Shown here: positions 11,338 through 21,133 of the stretch, piece after piece
How positions within the stretch are numbered: the stretch's first letter is position 1
How the letters are laid out: each line of letters starts with the position of its first letter
Source: Coniochaeta sp. PMI_546
Lineage: Eukaryota; Ascomycota; Sordariomycetes; Coniochaetales; Coniochaetaceae
Direction: 5' to 3'
Length of the DNA: 64,000 bases
NCBI GenBank assembly: GCA_021432605.1
Contig: MU271153.1
Span: forward strand, 682,001-746,000
Position numbers and translations under genes: made by a program
The notes under the pieces: generated by a model
The model's input: only the letters and a program-made list of their open reading frames with translations
What the model was told of the DNA's origin: nothing
Database searches by the model: none

Positions 11338-12102
11338 GAGATTGATTGTGTTGTTATGCCACTCCACTGAGCTGCTTTCCGTGAGTTATTCTTCTATGCT
11401 CTCTCGCGCCTTGAGAACACCCCCGAGGTTGTCACTTTCTGTATCATAGTTCTCCTATGTCAATACCCGCTAGTTGCTTACTGCTGAAAAAGAATGTACT
11501 TGTCAATGTCTACAATACCCCCTATTGGTGCTGTGATGTCTATGGTCTGAAGAACTGTTTGCCAGGTCAACAAGTCTTCAAAAAGGAGTGGAAGCTTGCT
11601 GAGGTGGGAATTAGGTTCTGACATACAACATGTGATAAATGTGTACAACCAAATGGACCAACCTTTCACCTACTCGCGGTGTCACTCAACGTCACTCCCG
11701 CACACCAAAGAACGAGAGCCGGGTAAGCAATCATAATCTGACAAGACAAAACTGACAAAACTAGAGGAAGTTCGCTGTTTTCTGCTTGGCTGCTGCCTGA
11801 GCTACCCCGACTGTGGCTTGCCGCTAACGCAGACACTTGACGAAGGGGGCTTGACGAAGGGCGGGCGTGAACATGCCTAGCGTATTACAGTTAACATCTG
11901 CACTTGATCGTAAGGTATCTGTAACACTGTGGCAGCTCTCAGAGTATAATATATAAGGGCGTCTCATTCAGAAATGTAGAACTCCAGGTGGTGTCTCTCG
12001 AGCATATAGAAGCACAAATCCAATTGGCATTTTAATTCTCTTCAACCGATTCTTGTCAAGTACCCAAGTTCACCTTTTCACCGTCAGGACCACACACATA
12101 CA
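11338..12102. other. intergenic/promoter region of the VOC gene
   Basis: 765 bases between two genes on the same strand, more A/T-rich than the flanking coding sequence. It contains a strong TATA-like element at 11945-11956. A 63-codon minus-strand frame (11669-11478) has no support and is not called. Confidence 0.55.
11945..11956 (+). promoter_or_regulatory. TATA-box-like element upstream of the VOC gene
   Basis: TATAATATATAA occurs about 150 bases before the start at 12103. Position and composition fit a core-promoter TATA box followed by a 5' leader of about 120 bases, which suggests a regulated or inducible gene. Inferred from sequence only. Confidence 0.5.
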
Positions 12103-12537
12103 ATGTCCGACCCCGTGACACCCTCCACGGCAAAGTACAACCACCCGCCTGCCAATGGCATAGCCTTCACCCGCATCCTGGTCCGCGACCTCGACCGCGC
12201 CCAGTCCTTCTACTCCTCCGTCTTCGGCTGGCGCTTCATGGAGCCCCAGCCCAACTTCCCGCGCATCTTCTTCACCGGCGGCGAGGTCATGGGCGGGCTG
12301 CACCTGCTTTCTCCTGATGCCGATGCTTCTTCGGGGGCGGGACAGACTCGAAATGGTGCCGCGCAGAGGGTCGTGGATTATATCATGGTCGCGGACGTGA
12401 ACGAGACGTTGAAGATGGTGGTTGAGAATGGGGGCTCGGTCACGAAGGATAAGTTCACTGAGGGAGATCACACGGAGCTGGCTGAGTTTGAATTCGAGGG
12501 GGTCGTGCATGGGGTGTTGAGGTGGTTGAAATCTTGA
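12103..12537 (+). CDS. glyoxalase/bleomycin-resistance (VOC) family protein
   Basis: Small single-domain vicinal-oxygen-chelate protein of 144 residues, no intron. After a 17-residue leader it shows the usual betaalphabeta opening (FTRILVRDLDRAQSFYSSVF, ending in FGWRF), then FFTGGEVMGGLHLL, a linker, and the second half (VDYIMVADVNETLKMVVENG). The family includes glyoxalase I, extradiol dioxygenases and antibiotic-binding proteins. The histidine normally found at the start of the first strand is absent here (IAFTRI), so this may not be a classical metal-dependent glyoxalase. Substrate unknown. No signal peptide. It is convergent with the hexose transporter gene. Confidence 0.88.
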   Translation: MSDPVTPSTAKYNHPPANGIAFTRILVRDLDRAQSFYSSVFGWRFMEPQPNFPRIFFTGGEVMGGLHLLSPDADASSGAGQTRNGAAQRVVDYIMVADVNETLKMVVENGGSVTKDKFTEGDHTELAEFEFEGVVHGVLRWLKS

Positions 12538-12964
12538 TTTCCGGTCTCGACAAAGAGAAGGGTATATCCAGTACTAGAGTGGCGGCATGATCCTGGGCGT
12601 GGGGATTAGGAAAGAGGTGATCGCCGATGGACATCGCTGATACTTGCAGAGATGTGTGAACGAGGGTCGAAATGTAGTTGCTCTGAGCTCGTCTACGAAG
12701 ACGTGACGGCTATGTTCGCATTGCCTTTAGGGTACGGTAAAAAAATACTCATGAGAGGAAAAGTCAATTGGGGTATACGACGATATGCAGTAAAGACCGC
12801 GTACCAGCACCTATGCCTAGTGATGATAACCATGGAGGCCCCATATAACAATGGCATGACATGAAACCATCCAGCTATGATCCATCCATGCCTTTGCAAC
12901 CAACCCAAGTCTCCTAAAATCGAATGGGTATCTCAAATGCACTCACAACCACCCAGGCCACTTT
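12538..12964. other. convergent 3' intergenic region
   Basis: 427 bases between the VOC gene and the transporter stop codon. Expected to hold both 3' UTRs. Nothing else seen. Confidence 0.55.
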
Positions 12965-14733
12965 TTAAACAGCAGCAGCGGTAGTCTTCTCGGCCGATCC
13001 GGTATGCTCCTGGTGCCCAAACTGCAACTTCTCGTCGGCGTCAAGCTGGTTCCGCTCGGCCTTGAGCACCGCCTTGCGGGTGTTGTGCGTCTTCCACGCG
13101 GGGGTGCCGATGTACCGCACGCTGCCGGGCTTGGTGCCGTCAAAGATCTCCTCGACCTCCTCGAGCGGCTTGTTGGCCGTCTCGGGGAACATGAAGAAGA
13201 CGTGCCAGAACATGGCGAAGCAGAAGACGGCAAAGACAACGTACGTCTTCCAGGTGATGTTGACGAAGGCGGGGGGAACGAAGTAGGCCAGCGCGAAGTT
13301 GAAGGCCCAGTTGGCCGACGTGCAGAGGGCAACGGCCTTGCCACGCTGGCGGAGGGGGAACAGCTCTGGGGGGTAGGTCCAGGAGACGGGGCCCCAGGTC
13401 GGGGCGAAGGAGGCGACGAAGAGGTAGGTCGAGGCGATGATGGCCTTGGCCGGCGCGCCCGAGATGGACATCGACTCCGAGGCCGAGGTGAACTCTCCGG
13501 GGTAAGGTGGGCGGGAGTATACCGCGAACAGGCCGGCGTTGATGCACAGCCAGAGACACATGAAGAATGCGCCGACGAGGAGGGTGGGACGACGGCCCCA
13601 GGCGTCCATCCAGAGGAGGGCTGGGACGGTCATGAGGACGTTGATGATGAACTGGATGCCCGAGGGGAGGAGGACGTCCGACCCAAGACCGGCCATGGTG
13701 AAGACGTAGGTGATATAGTACATCATGACATTCATGCCGGTGAGCTGAGACCAGATCTGTGTGAAGACACCGATCATGGTACGGTTGATCATGTTGGGCT
13801 TGATAAGCTCGAGGTACGTGACATCGGCGTTGCGGCGCTCAAACTCGACCATGTCGCGGATCTCCTCCATCTCGCGGTTGACCCAGGGTGAGTTGGGGTC
13901 ACCCTTGCCGTGGACCAAGGTCAAGACATCCTTGGATTCCTCCCAGCGGTCCTTCTTGGCGAGCCAACGGGGAGACTCGGGGAGGAAGAGGAGGCCGAGG
14001 AAGAGCAGAGCGGCGGGAATCATTTGGAGGCCCCAAGGGAGGCGGAAGGCGGCCGAGCCCTTCAGGAACGAGGAGCCGTAGCAGATGAAGAACATGATCA
14101 GGATGCCCCAGGTAATGGCCCATTGCTGGAAGCCGACAAGACGACCTCGCTTGCTGGGTGGTGCGAGCTCGGAGATGTAGACGGGGACCTGGGCAGAGCA
14201 GATGCCAACAGAGAAGCCGTTGATGATACGGCCAACTGCGAGCATGGGGATGTTGACCGAGGCGCAGACAATGATAGAACCGATGATCCTGCACAAGTCA
14301 GTTTCGTTGACGCGCTTGTTGGGTCCAAGGTTGGCAAACTCACCAGATGATGGAGCCGATCTGGATGGAGGTCTTGCGGCCGAACCGGTCAGAGAGGATA
14401 CCAGAAACGAGAGCACCGAGCCAAGAGCCACCGGGCATGGCAGCAGTGATGCCGCCCTGCACGTCGGCCTTGGGGCCCATACACTCGCCCTTGGCATTGA
14501 ATCCAAGCTCGTTGAATTGGCATAGATAGGGTTGTGTGGAGATGATGGCCGACATGGACGAGATATCGAAACCAAACAGCCCGCCGCCTGTGAGCCCTGT
14601 TAGCAATGTGGTATGCAGAAGGCGCGTCCTCGAAAAAGCATTGTGTGTTATCCAAAGCCGGGGTTCGTATGAGTGTGGACTCACCAATGACGGCGACGGC
14701 CGCGATGAAGTAAATGTTGCCGACCTTGTACAT
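12965..14733 (-). CDS. MFS sugar porter, high-affinity hexose (glucose) transporter type
   Basis: Twelve-helix plasma-membrane sugar transporter, 538 residues in three exons: 14733-14685, 14587-14344 and 14288-12965. The introns have GTGAGT donors and CACAG/GCAG acceptors, and both junctions restore the frame (a GGG stretch at residues 17-19 and Trp98). Sugar-porter signatures are present: SDRFGRK (82-88) between helices 2 and 3, ELAPPSKRGRLVG (138-150), PESPRWLAKKDR (201-212), QLTGMNVMMYYITYVF in helix 7, and PPELFPLRQRGKAVA and FPETANKPLEEVEEIF near the end. The start (GNIYFIAAVAVIGGGLFGFD) is typical of fungal high-affinity glucose transporters. The cytoplasmic tail is charged (KAVLKAERNQLDADEK). 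Substrate preference for glucose over other hexoses or xylose is inference. Confidence 0.92.
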
Positions 14734-14830
14734 CTTGACAGATGTTTATTGTCTCTAGGAGGCAGGTAGTCCCTAGGGAACAGAAGGACAAGAGGGGAAG
14801 TCTCAGCTGAGGTGTGAGGGGATCACGATG

Positions 14831-14838
14831 CTTTTATG
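14831..14838 (-). promoter_or_regulatory. TATA-like CATAAAAG upstream of the transporter
   Basis: Read on the minus strand, CCCATAAAAG lies about 98 bases before the transporter ATG (14733). This is a plausible distance for a core promoter element. Confidence 0.4.
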
Positions 14839-16188
14839 GGGGAAGTTGGTCGACGCGCTGTAAAAAGAAGGTCCCGCAAGTTCTGCGGAGAAGATCCGTC
14901 GACGTAACCTTATGAGAGGATGGTGGTGGTGTGGTTGATCAGGACTTGGGACTGCAGGTGATTGGGGAGTGAATACGGTTTGACAAAGACCAGGTAGTGA
15001 AAGCTTGTTGACGAAGCTTGCTTGGCTGATCCAACTGGCAAGATCCCCTGCCAACAGTCTCTACACGTACCCTCTCTTATTGCCTCCCCCATGTTTACTC
15101 CACAGCTAGACCTATATCCATGCTCCTTCTCCGTGAATAGTCGCTATTTGGACCGTTCTGCCAAGCAGTCACCGCACATGCTTTAGACTTTTCTGTGGTG
15201 CGCCGCGATGGGGTGTCACCAAGTGGACAGCTTCACTAAACCCGAAACACGACTTGCGATTCTGGATTCTGGAAAGCTATGCACGAATCCATATGGATCG
15301 TATGTTTACCATCTAGCGGCGAAAAGGCCCTGCATAGTATGTACGACATCTCGTAAGACAGCCGTGGATAGTGAGGTCAAGCCTATGATAAGACAGACTC
15401 TGTGCCCCCTGCCTTGGCCATGGTCATGCGGCAGCAGGAAGGTCTTCTTGTGGTGAAATACGCCACTAGGATACAGACATGCAAGCAGGCAATGAAGAAA
15501 TCGGCAGCCCGCTGCCGGCTGCCAACAAAACATCCATGGTCAGTGGTCACGAGCATCAACAGACTGCGACAAGGTGGATTCGACCGCGAATGCGGGATCC
15601 GGGGGTCTTTCTGACCCACGTCCTTCCCCGGCGCGGAGAATGTGAAATCTGGAGACAGAGACCTGAGTGACAGAGGGGGACGGCACACACTCCACAAAGG
15701 CGCCATGTCGCCCCGAGCCAATCAACATGTATTGGGAAAGTCGAGATGGATCCTGCTGATGTCGATCCATCGGGCCTGCTTGCTGGGTTTGTGAAGGTAT
15801 CGAACGTTGGTCGTGTTTGACCGCATTACATGGGGAAATGATTCGCTCTGCGGCCGAAGGAACGACAACGGGGTCACATCCATGGATGGAACCATGCGAG
15901 CCATGGCCAAAGCACCTACTTCTGGCAGTTTAACGTTACCAATACGCAGCAAACAGTTGACAAAGTCATGCTCTCCAAGCTTGGCATTTGTCTCTAGCAG
16001 CTTGATCCTGGCCTCTTTAGCTGGCCGTTGGCTCAAAGTGTCGTTAGATTTGGCAAACCTCCATAGGAAATACCCCGCTAATTCCTCTTCTCGAACAAAA
16101 GATCCCCCGGGCTGACCAGTGACGCCCTTGCCTGAAGCTAAAGCCGCCAAGCGAACGCCTCCCGTCGGCTTAGCTCCGGTAGTTACTC

Positions 16189-16196
16189 TGACGTCA
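16189..16196. promoter_or_regulatory. TGACGTCA palindrome (CRE-type bZIP site)
   Basis: A perfect eight-base CRE palindrome lies in the gene-free region 1.5 kb upstream of the transporter and 1.2 kb downstream of the methyltransferase gene. Known as the ATF/CREB-type bZIP target. Occupancy is unknown. Confidence 0.3.
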
Positions 16197-17408
16197 CGGG
16201 CGCCACTTACTTCATTTCAACACGAGATTTGCTTGGCTGTTGGTCACCGCCAACGGGCCGAAAAGGAAGGAACTTTTGGGCACGCGGGGTCAGCCGTGCT
16301 TGCTGCAAGTGGAGAATATGCCGTCTTCGGTTGCATCTTCCCCGGGGCTCGTGTTGTTTTTGCACTTTTGGCAAGTTTGTGCCTTGTTGTCAGTCACCCA
16401 TGTGTCGAACAGCACGGACGGATCGCGGACATGTAACGGGTAACCAAAATGTTCACATTCGGGACAGGCTAGTAGGAAGGACGAAGGAGTCACTGCATGC
16501 GCTTCGGTGTGAGAGCCATCATGTCGGGTCTCTGGGACCAAGTGTCACGAGAAGGAAGCACGTTGCTCGTTCTACGTGTAGTGTACATGTACGACCAGGA
16601 GCTGGACCGCGAGCATTGCTTCTGTTTGTTCTCGTAACTACCTCTACGCACGGATGTGGCCTGCTATTTTGGCCTTGTTCTTTCGTAAATCAGACGTGAC
16701 CGCGAAATGGCCTGCGAGATTTCATTGTTTCGCATTTACTTGGTACATATTTGCTTGCCACTGGCAGTGAATAGACCTATATGCTAATGAATGACCGACA
16801 TATCGCACTTCAATTCAACATCGCACGTCGCACACGTGACCTGACCATACATGTGCATACTACGAAAGGGGAACGAGGGTTGGCATGGTCGCACCGGCCG
16901 TCTGGATCGTAAAATCAGACTGGCGAGACCGGCGCATCTAGCTTAGGATCTGCAAAAAGGCCGTCTTTCACGGTACAGCGTGTACAGCCTTCCGGACACG
17001 CGTGCCACGATGTAGCCATGACTCGTGGTCAGTCTTCTTCAGCTCGTCAGATGGGTAGCATGCCGAGGTGGCGTCCTTCCTGTCGGGCCGCAAGTGTGCC
17101 TAGCGCGTGAAACTCTACCAAGCTTCACGAGCCACCTCCGTAGTGTGTGATCATGGAATGTGGATCCTGTACTCCGAATGTTCGACCAAGAGCCCGGTGG
17201 ACGCCCGGGGTCTCCGCATCTGTTCCACCGGCGGCCACTTGAGGTGACGACCGTGGCACAATGCCAATCCGCCATGATGGTCCGCCAGCCACCGGTGTGT
17301 CAGATTTTCATTCATAGAACTGTATCCGGAATGAAGATCGAGAGGCAGGGGAAGCGCCGAGGTTGTGAGTGATATCGACAGCGAATGACTCCCCCTGAAC
17401 CGGTCACT

Positions 17409-18287
17409 TCAAAATGTGTATCTCAAGCTGTACCCGTTGAGCGCTGGGATGGGCAGCCACGCCAGTAGCTGCAAGATCCTGTGTCCTACCGTCGGATGCT
17501 TGATGCGCTCCATCTCGGTCCACGCAACGTTCGCCCGCAACTTCAGCCCAGGGTGGAGCTTCTCGAGAGCGACAGGATCGCCAATGCCGGATGCAAACCC
17601 GGTCCCCTGGCGATCCATCCAGGCTCCCAGACCGAGTCTCGAATTCAGCCCTTGCCTCCATTTCTGCATGCTTATGACGGCCGGACTCATGGTATCGAAC
17701 ATGAGTTCCCCCGAGGGAAAATGCGAGCAGACTCGACGGATGAGGTCCAGGACTTGCGTCTCCTCGAGGTAGAACATCAGTCCTTCGATGATGATAGCTG
17801 TCGGTCTGTCGTTCGGGATAGACGAGAGGACGCTATCGTCAAGGGCAGAGCCGGCGAGAAGCGTGTAATCACCGGAGGGCTCGGGGATCAGCTTGCGACG
17901 GAGCTCAACCACATCGGGGAGGTCAAGGTCGATCCAGCGCACATTCGGACCCCATTGGACTCTATGAGTCCGGGCATCCAGGCCGCAAGCGATATAGAGG
18001 ACTGTCACGTCCTCGCCCTGGTGCGAATCCAGGAACTCGCGAGTCCACTGGTCGAAATAGAACCCGCGCGCAGACAAGGTGTCGCGCAGGGTGGCCGGCA
18101 CGCCAATCGTGCTGTAATCGTAGTCTATCTGTTCGGCCACGTACTCGGCCCATTTGTCGTTTAGGATGGGTTCTGGATTGCGGCAATCCTGCACGCGCGC
18201 GGTGAGCGACAACAGTAATGTTGCCGGGGTGCCTGTGAGAGTGATCTTGGCTTTTGAACCTTCCGGTACTGGTGGTGGAGTGGTCAT
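17409..18287 (-). CDS. SAM-dependent methyltransferase, TcmP/leucine-carboxyl-methyltransferase-like
   Basis: Class I methyltransferase of the Ppm1/Ppm2/TcmP (LCM) superfamily, 292 residues, no intron. The SAM site is visible as VLYIACGLDARTHRV (residues 96-110), followed by the acidic strand IDLDLPDVVELRRKLI (119-134) and IIIEGLMFYLEETQVLDLI (165-183), the LCM equivalent of motifs II and III. The N-terminal LTARVQDCRNPEPILNDKWA segment is also typical, where the family reads AxxRAxExxRPDPLxxD. Bacterial and fungal members of this branch methylate carboxyl or hydroxyl groups of small molecules, often polyketides. True LCMT1 methylates the PP2A C-terminal leucine. Length and motifs resemble TcmP more than LCMT1. 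No polyketide synthase lies nearby, so it stands alone here. It is divergent from pnk1. Confidence 0.88.
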   Translation of the reverse strand: MTTPPPVPEGSKAKITLTGTPATLLLSLTARVQDCRNPEPILNDKWAEYVAEQIDYDYSTIGVPATLRDTLSARGFYFDQWTREFLDSHQGEDVTVLYIACGLDARTHRVQWGPNVRWIDLDLPDVVELRRKLIPEPSGDYTLLAGSALDDSVLSSIPNDRPTAIIIEGLMFYLEETQVLDLIRRVCSHFPSGELMFDTMSPAVISMQKWRQGLNSRLGLGAWMDRQGTGFASGIGDPVALEKLHPGLKLRANVAWTEMERIKHPTVGHRILQLLAWLPIPALNGYSLRYTF

Positions 18288-18963
18288 GATAGCAGCAACA
18301 ACTTTGTTGTCAACGAAGGAATGTTTGGCTCAGTGAACTCCCGAAGATGACATGAAATAAATTGAAAGAAGAGAAATAGTGCTACTGTCTGAAAATTGAA
18401 GTTGGAATGGAAGCGGCCAAGGCTGGGCCAGAGCTTAAATACCTACCTAAGGTAGCTTGCATGATCGCCCACAGGAACGGACTTCGGTGGCTTGGATACC
18501 ATCTTCAATTCCTCGCTTGAAATTGCGAAGCATCTAGCACAGTGAATCTGAAGAAGGGAAGGTATTGCCATCCCCCGCGTACATGGAGGGATAGAAGCCC
18601 AACTCCGGCCGGCCATTGTTATGAGATCCTCAAGATGCAATCATCATGAGACGCAAGGTACCTTATCTCGCGAGGAACGATAACTGAAGAGCTGAATGTG
18701 TTAGCGTCGATAGGAATGGTCGGGCGTGGAGGTACCTCAGGTACCTGCCTCCCTCAATGTTCAATTAAATCCAGTCACATGACTTCCTGTTCGCCCCAGC
18801 GCGTCACGTCACGTCACTCCCCATCCAAAAAAGATCTGGCAGCTCGACGCAGAGACAGCAATCCGACTTGCACCATTCCCCTCATTTTTGATTCCGAGTC
18901 TGCTTGTCATGAGAGGATCGGAGCAGTATACCTCGGTCGCAAATCCTGATATCGTTGTCGGAA
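18288..18963. promoter_or_regulatory. divergent promoter with four clustered palindromes
   Basis: 676 bases between the methyltransferase and pnk1 start codons. It carries CTACCTAAGGTAG (18443-18455), AAGGTACCTT (18655-18664), GAGGTACCTC (18729-18738) and CAGGTACCTG (18738-18747). The last two abut, sharing one base. The same AGGTACCT core occurs in other intergenic regions of the window. Confidence 0.55.
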
Positions 18964-20686
18964 ATGTCGCTTTCTGCGACAAACAAGCGGCCTGCGGACG
19001 ACAATGACCCTTCCGTGTCACCCCCACCTCTAAAGCGAAAGGCCCAGAGCGCCATCACCAGTATGTCGACGACACATCGCTCTGCTATGCTTCTTCCGGG
19101 TCATGTTAACGCCTGTCAGAGTCAGCTGTTGCCAACTTCTTCACCCCATCCTCCAAGAAGCCGAAAGACCGGACAGCCTGGAGCGAACGCAGCGCCGGCG
19201 ATGGAGTTCCGGCTACACTGTTAGTGGGGAAATACGCGCCGGAAGGAGGCGACGATGTAGCACCTGCAAAGAGGCGCAAGGTCGCTGCTTTCGATCTCGT
19301 ACGACTCATAAGCAGATATGCGTGGGGACATTGAACGGTGCTAATGCCGACAGGATTCGACACTGATAACCCCAGCCTCGGGCAAGAAGCACAGCGACAG
19401 TGCGACAGACTGGAAGTGGTGGGACAGGAGTGTTCCTACGAAATTGAAGGAGCTCTATCATGATGAGGGGTCAGTTCCTCGCCGCTGCTGATCTTCATGC
19501 TTCTATCCATGTGACACCCCTGACATCAACTTCCAATGCTAGTTACCAAGTTGTCATTCTCACCAACCAAGGCGGCCTTACACTAAATCCCGACCCGAAC
19601 TCTAAAGCTCCGAAGAGGAATTCCACCGAACGCGTCTCCAACTTCAAGCAAAAATGCAATTCTGTCCTCACTCAGCTCGACATCCCTCTCACTTTATACG
19701 GTGCCACTGGCAGGGATATCTTTCGTAAGCCACGAACCGGCATGTGGCAGGAGATGTGCAAAGACTACGGTCTAGACCAGTCGAGTATCGACCTACAGAA
19801 CAGCATATTTGTGGGCGACGCCGGCGGTCGGAAAGCATATCTGAAAGGTGGTAAAGCTGTACCAAAAGATTTCAGCTGTTCCGACCGGAACCTGGCTGAA
19901 AACATTGGCATACCGTTTAAGACGCCCGAAGAGTTCTTCCTTGGAGAGAACCCTCGTGACTTTGCAAGGGACTTCGATCTCATTAACTTTCCATTCGCAG
20001 GCGAGAAAGAAGAGATCAAATTCGAGAAGAAGAATGACCAGGAACTAGTCCTTTTCTGTGGTCCGCCGGGAGCGGGCAAGAGTACTTTCTTCTGGAAACA
20101 TCTCAAGCCTTTGGGTTACGAGCGAGTGAACCAGGACATCCTGAAGAGGTATGCGTGCCGATCACTCTGTTGGCCACGTATTGTCATATACTCACTGTCG
20201 TATAGCAAAGACAAGTGCTTCAAAGCTGCTACCGAGCTCTTACGCGATGGGGAATCCGTTGCAGTCGGTACGCACGGCCAGCTCACTACTTCATCCTTGA
20301 CCTCTACTAACCTGCTAGATGCTACAAATCCCGATCCCGACACTCGTGCGCAATGGATTGCGCTAGCAGACAGGCACAAGGTCCCGATTCGATGTGTCTG
20401 GTTCCGAACTCCAATCCAACTGTGTGAGCATAACGATGTCGTCAGGTCTTTGAATAAAGAGGTGCGTGGTTTGAAGTTGCCGTTCTCAGATACGGTGACA
20501 TTGCTGACTTGACTTTAGCTCAATCCTGAGGAGAGACAACCTCTGCCCAAGTTGGCGTTCACCGGCTTTGCTTCCCGATTCAAGGAGCCAAAGCTCAAGG
20601 AGGGGTTCCAAGACATCATCGAAGTCGACTTCAAGTTTCGAGGGACCAGAGAGGAGTATGAGATTTGGGGTCGGTATTGGCTCTGA
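18964..20686 (+). CDS. pnk1: Pnk1, bifunctional polynucleotide kinase 3'-phosphatase
   Basis: DNA end-processing enzyme that removes 3'-phosphates and phosphorylates 5'-OH ends before ligation in break and base-excision repair. Seven exons: 18964-19060, 19120-19298, 19354-19469, 19543-20148, 20206-20267, 20319-20461 and 20519-20686, total 456 residues. Every junction keeps the frame. The HAD phosphatase half has FDLDSTLI (90-97), ILTNQGG (136-142), KPRTGMW (193-199) and VGDAGGR (221-227). The kinase half has the P-loop GPPGAGKST (304-312), NQDILKSKDKC, and later CVWFRTPIQLCEHND. The N terminus lacks an FHA domain, as in S. pombe Pnk1, and instead carries a basic nuclear-signal-like PLKRK (22-26) and a PIP-like KSAVANFF (33-40). 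The first ATG at 18964 is taken as the start. Confidence 0.95.
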
Positions 20687-21133
20687 GCCCCTGCGTAGGG
20701 AGGACCAAGGCCGTGCATGTCATCGAATCTCGCTGATGTTGCTTTGAGGGAGCCGTTGCATGATCTGGTATGTATCCAGCTGCTCTGTTTGCGGTGGTTA
20801 GTCGCGGTCGGTTAAACGGCGCTGCGAACCAGGGGGTCTACCTTTGGACGATAAACACAACTGTTAGACCTGACCGTTTGAGCTTCGAGATCGTGAACCA
20901 AACCAGCTGAATTTCGGTAATTTGTCGGCGCATGCATTTCGGAGCTCATCCCATCTCGAAAAGCCGGACCGGAGTGGCGTCATGCACTACCGGGATCGCG
21001 CATCTTCCCCGCAACACCTACACATCCGAACCGGCGCATACCACACCACCGGGCTTTAAACATCGGCGGCACTTCCCATATTGGTCCAAGTAAACAAGTC
21101 CTGCCTTGGTAAATAACCCTATTCGTCACCAAA
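20687..21133. other. intergenic/promoter region before the IlvD/EDD gene
   Basis: 447 bases on the same strand between pnk1 and the dehydratase gene, with several CCGG-containing C/G-rich patches near 20960-21050. No gene seen. Confidence 0.5.

Larger units (their letters stand above)
14734..17408. other. 2.7-kb upstream region of the hexose transporter
   Basis: No gene is supported between the transporter start and the 3' end of the methyltransferase gene. It holds a TATA-like element at 14831-14838 and a full TGACGTCA palindrome at 16189-16196. A 142-codon minus-strand frame (16150-15722) has no recognisable motif. An unusually long regulatory region would suit a tightly controlled sugar transporter, but that is inference. 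Confidence 0.5.

Noticed and set aside
10429-11367. 312-codon minus-strand open frame
   Set aside because: It lies antisense to the NmrA-like gene and is opened by that gene's strong G/C bias at third positions. The product has no domain, while the plus strand has a clear family.
11478-11669. 63-codon minus-strand frame with some hydrophobic text
   Set aside because: Too short, no motif and no splice context. It lies in A/T-richer intergenic DNA where such frames arise by chance.
13004-13891. 295-codon plus-strand open frame
   Set aside because: Antisense shadow of the hexose transporter. Its text is a repetitive Glu/Gly/Asp/Arg mixture typical of such shadows.
15722-16150. 142-codon minus-strand frame upstream of the transporter
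   Set aside because: No domain, targeting signal or codon bias. It lies in a likely regulatory region.
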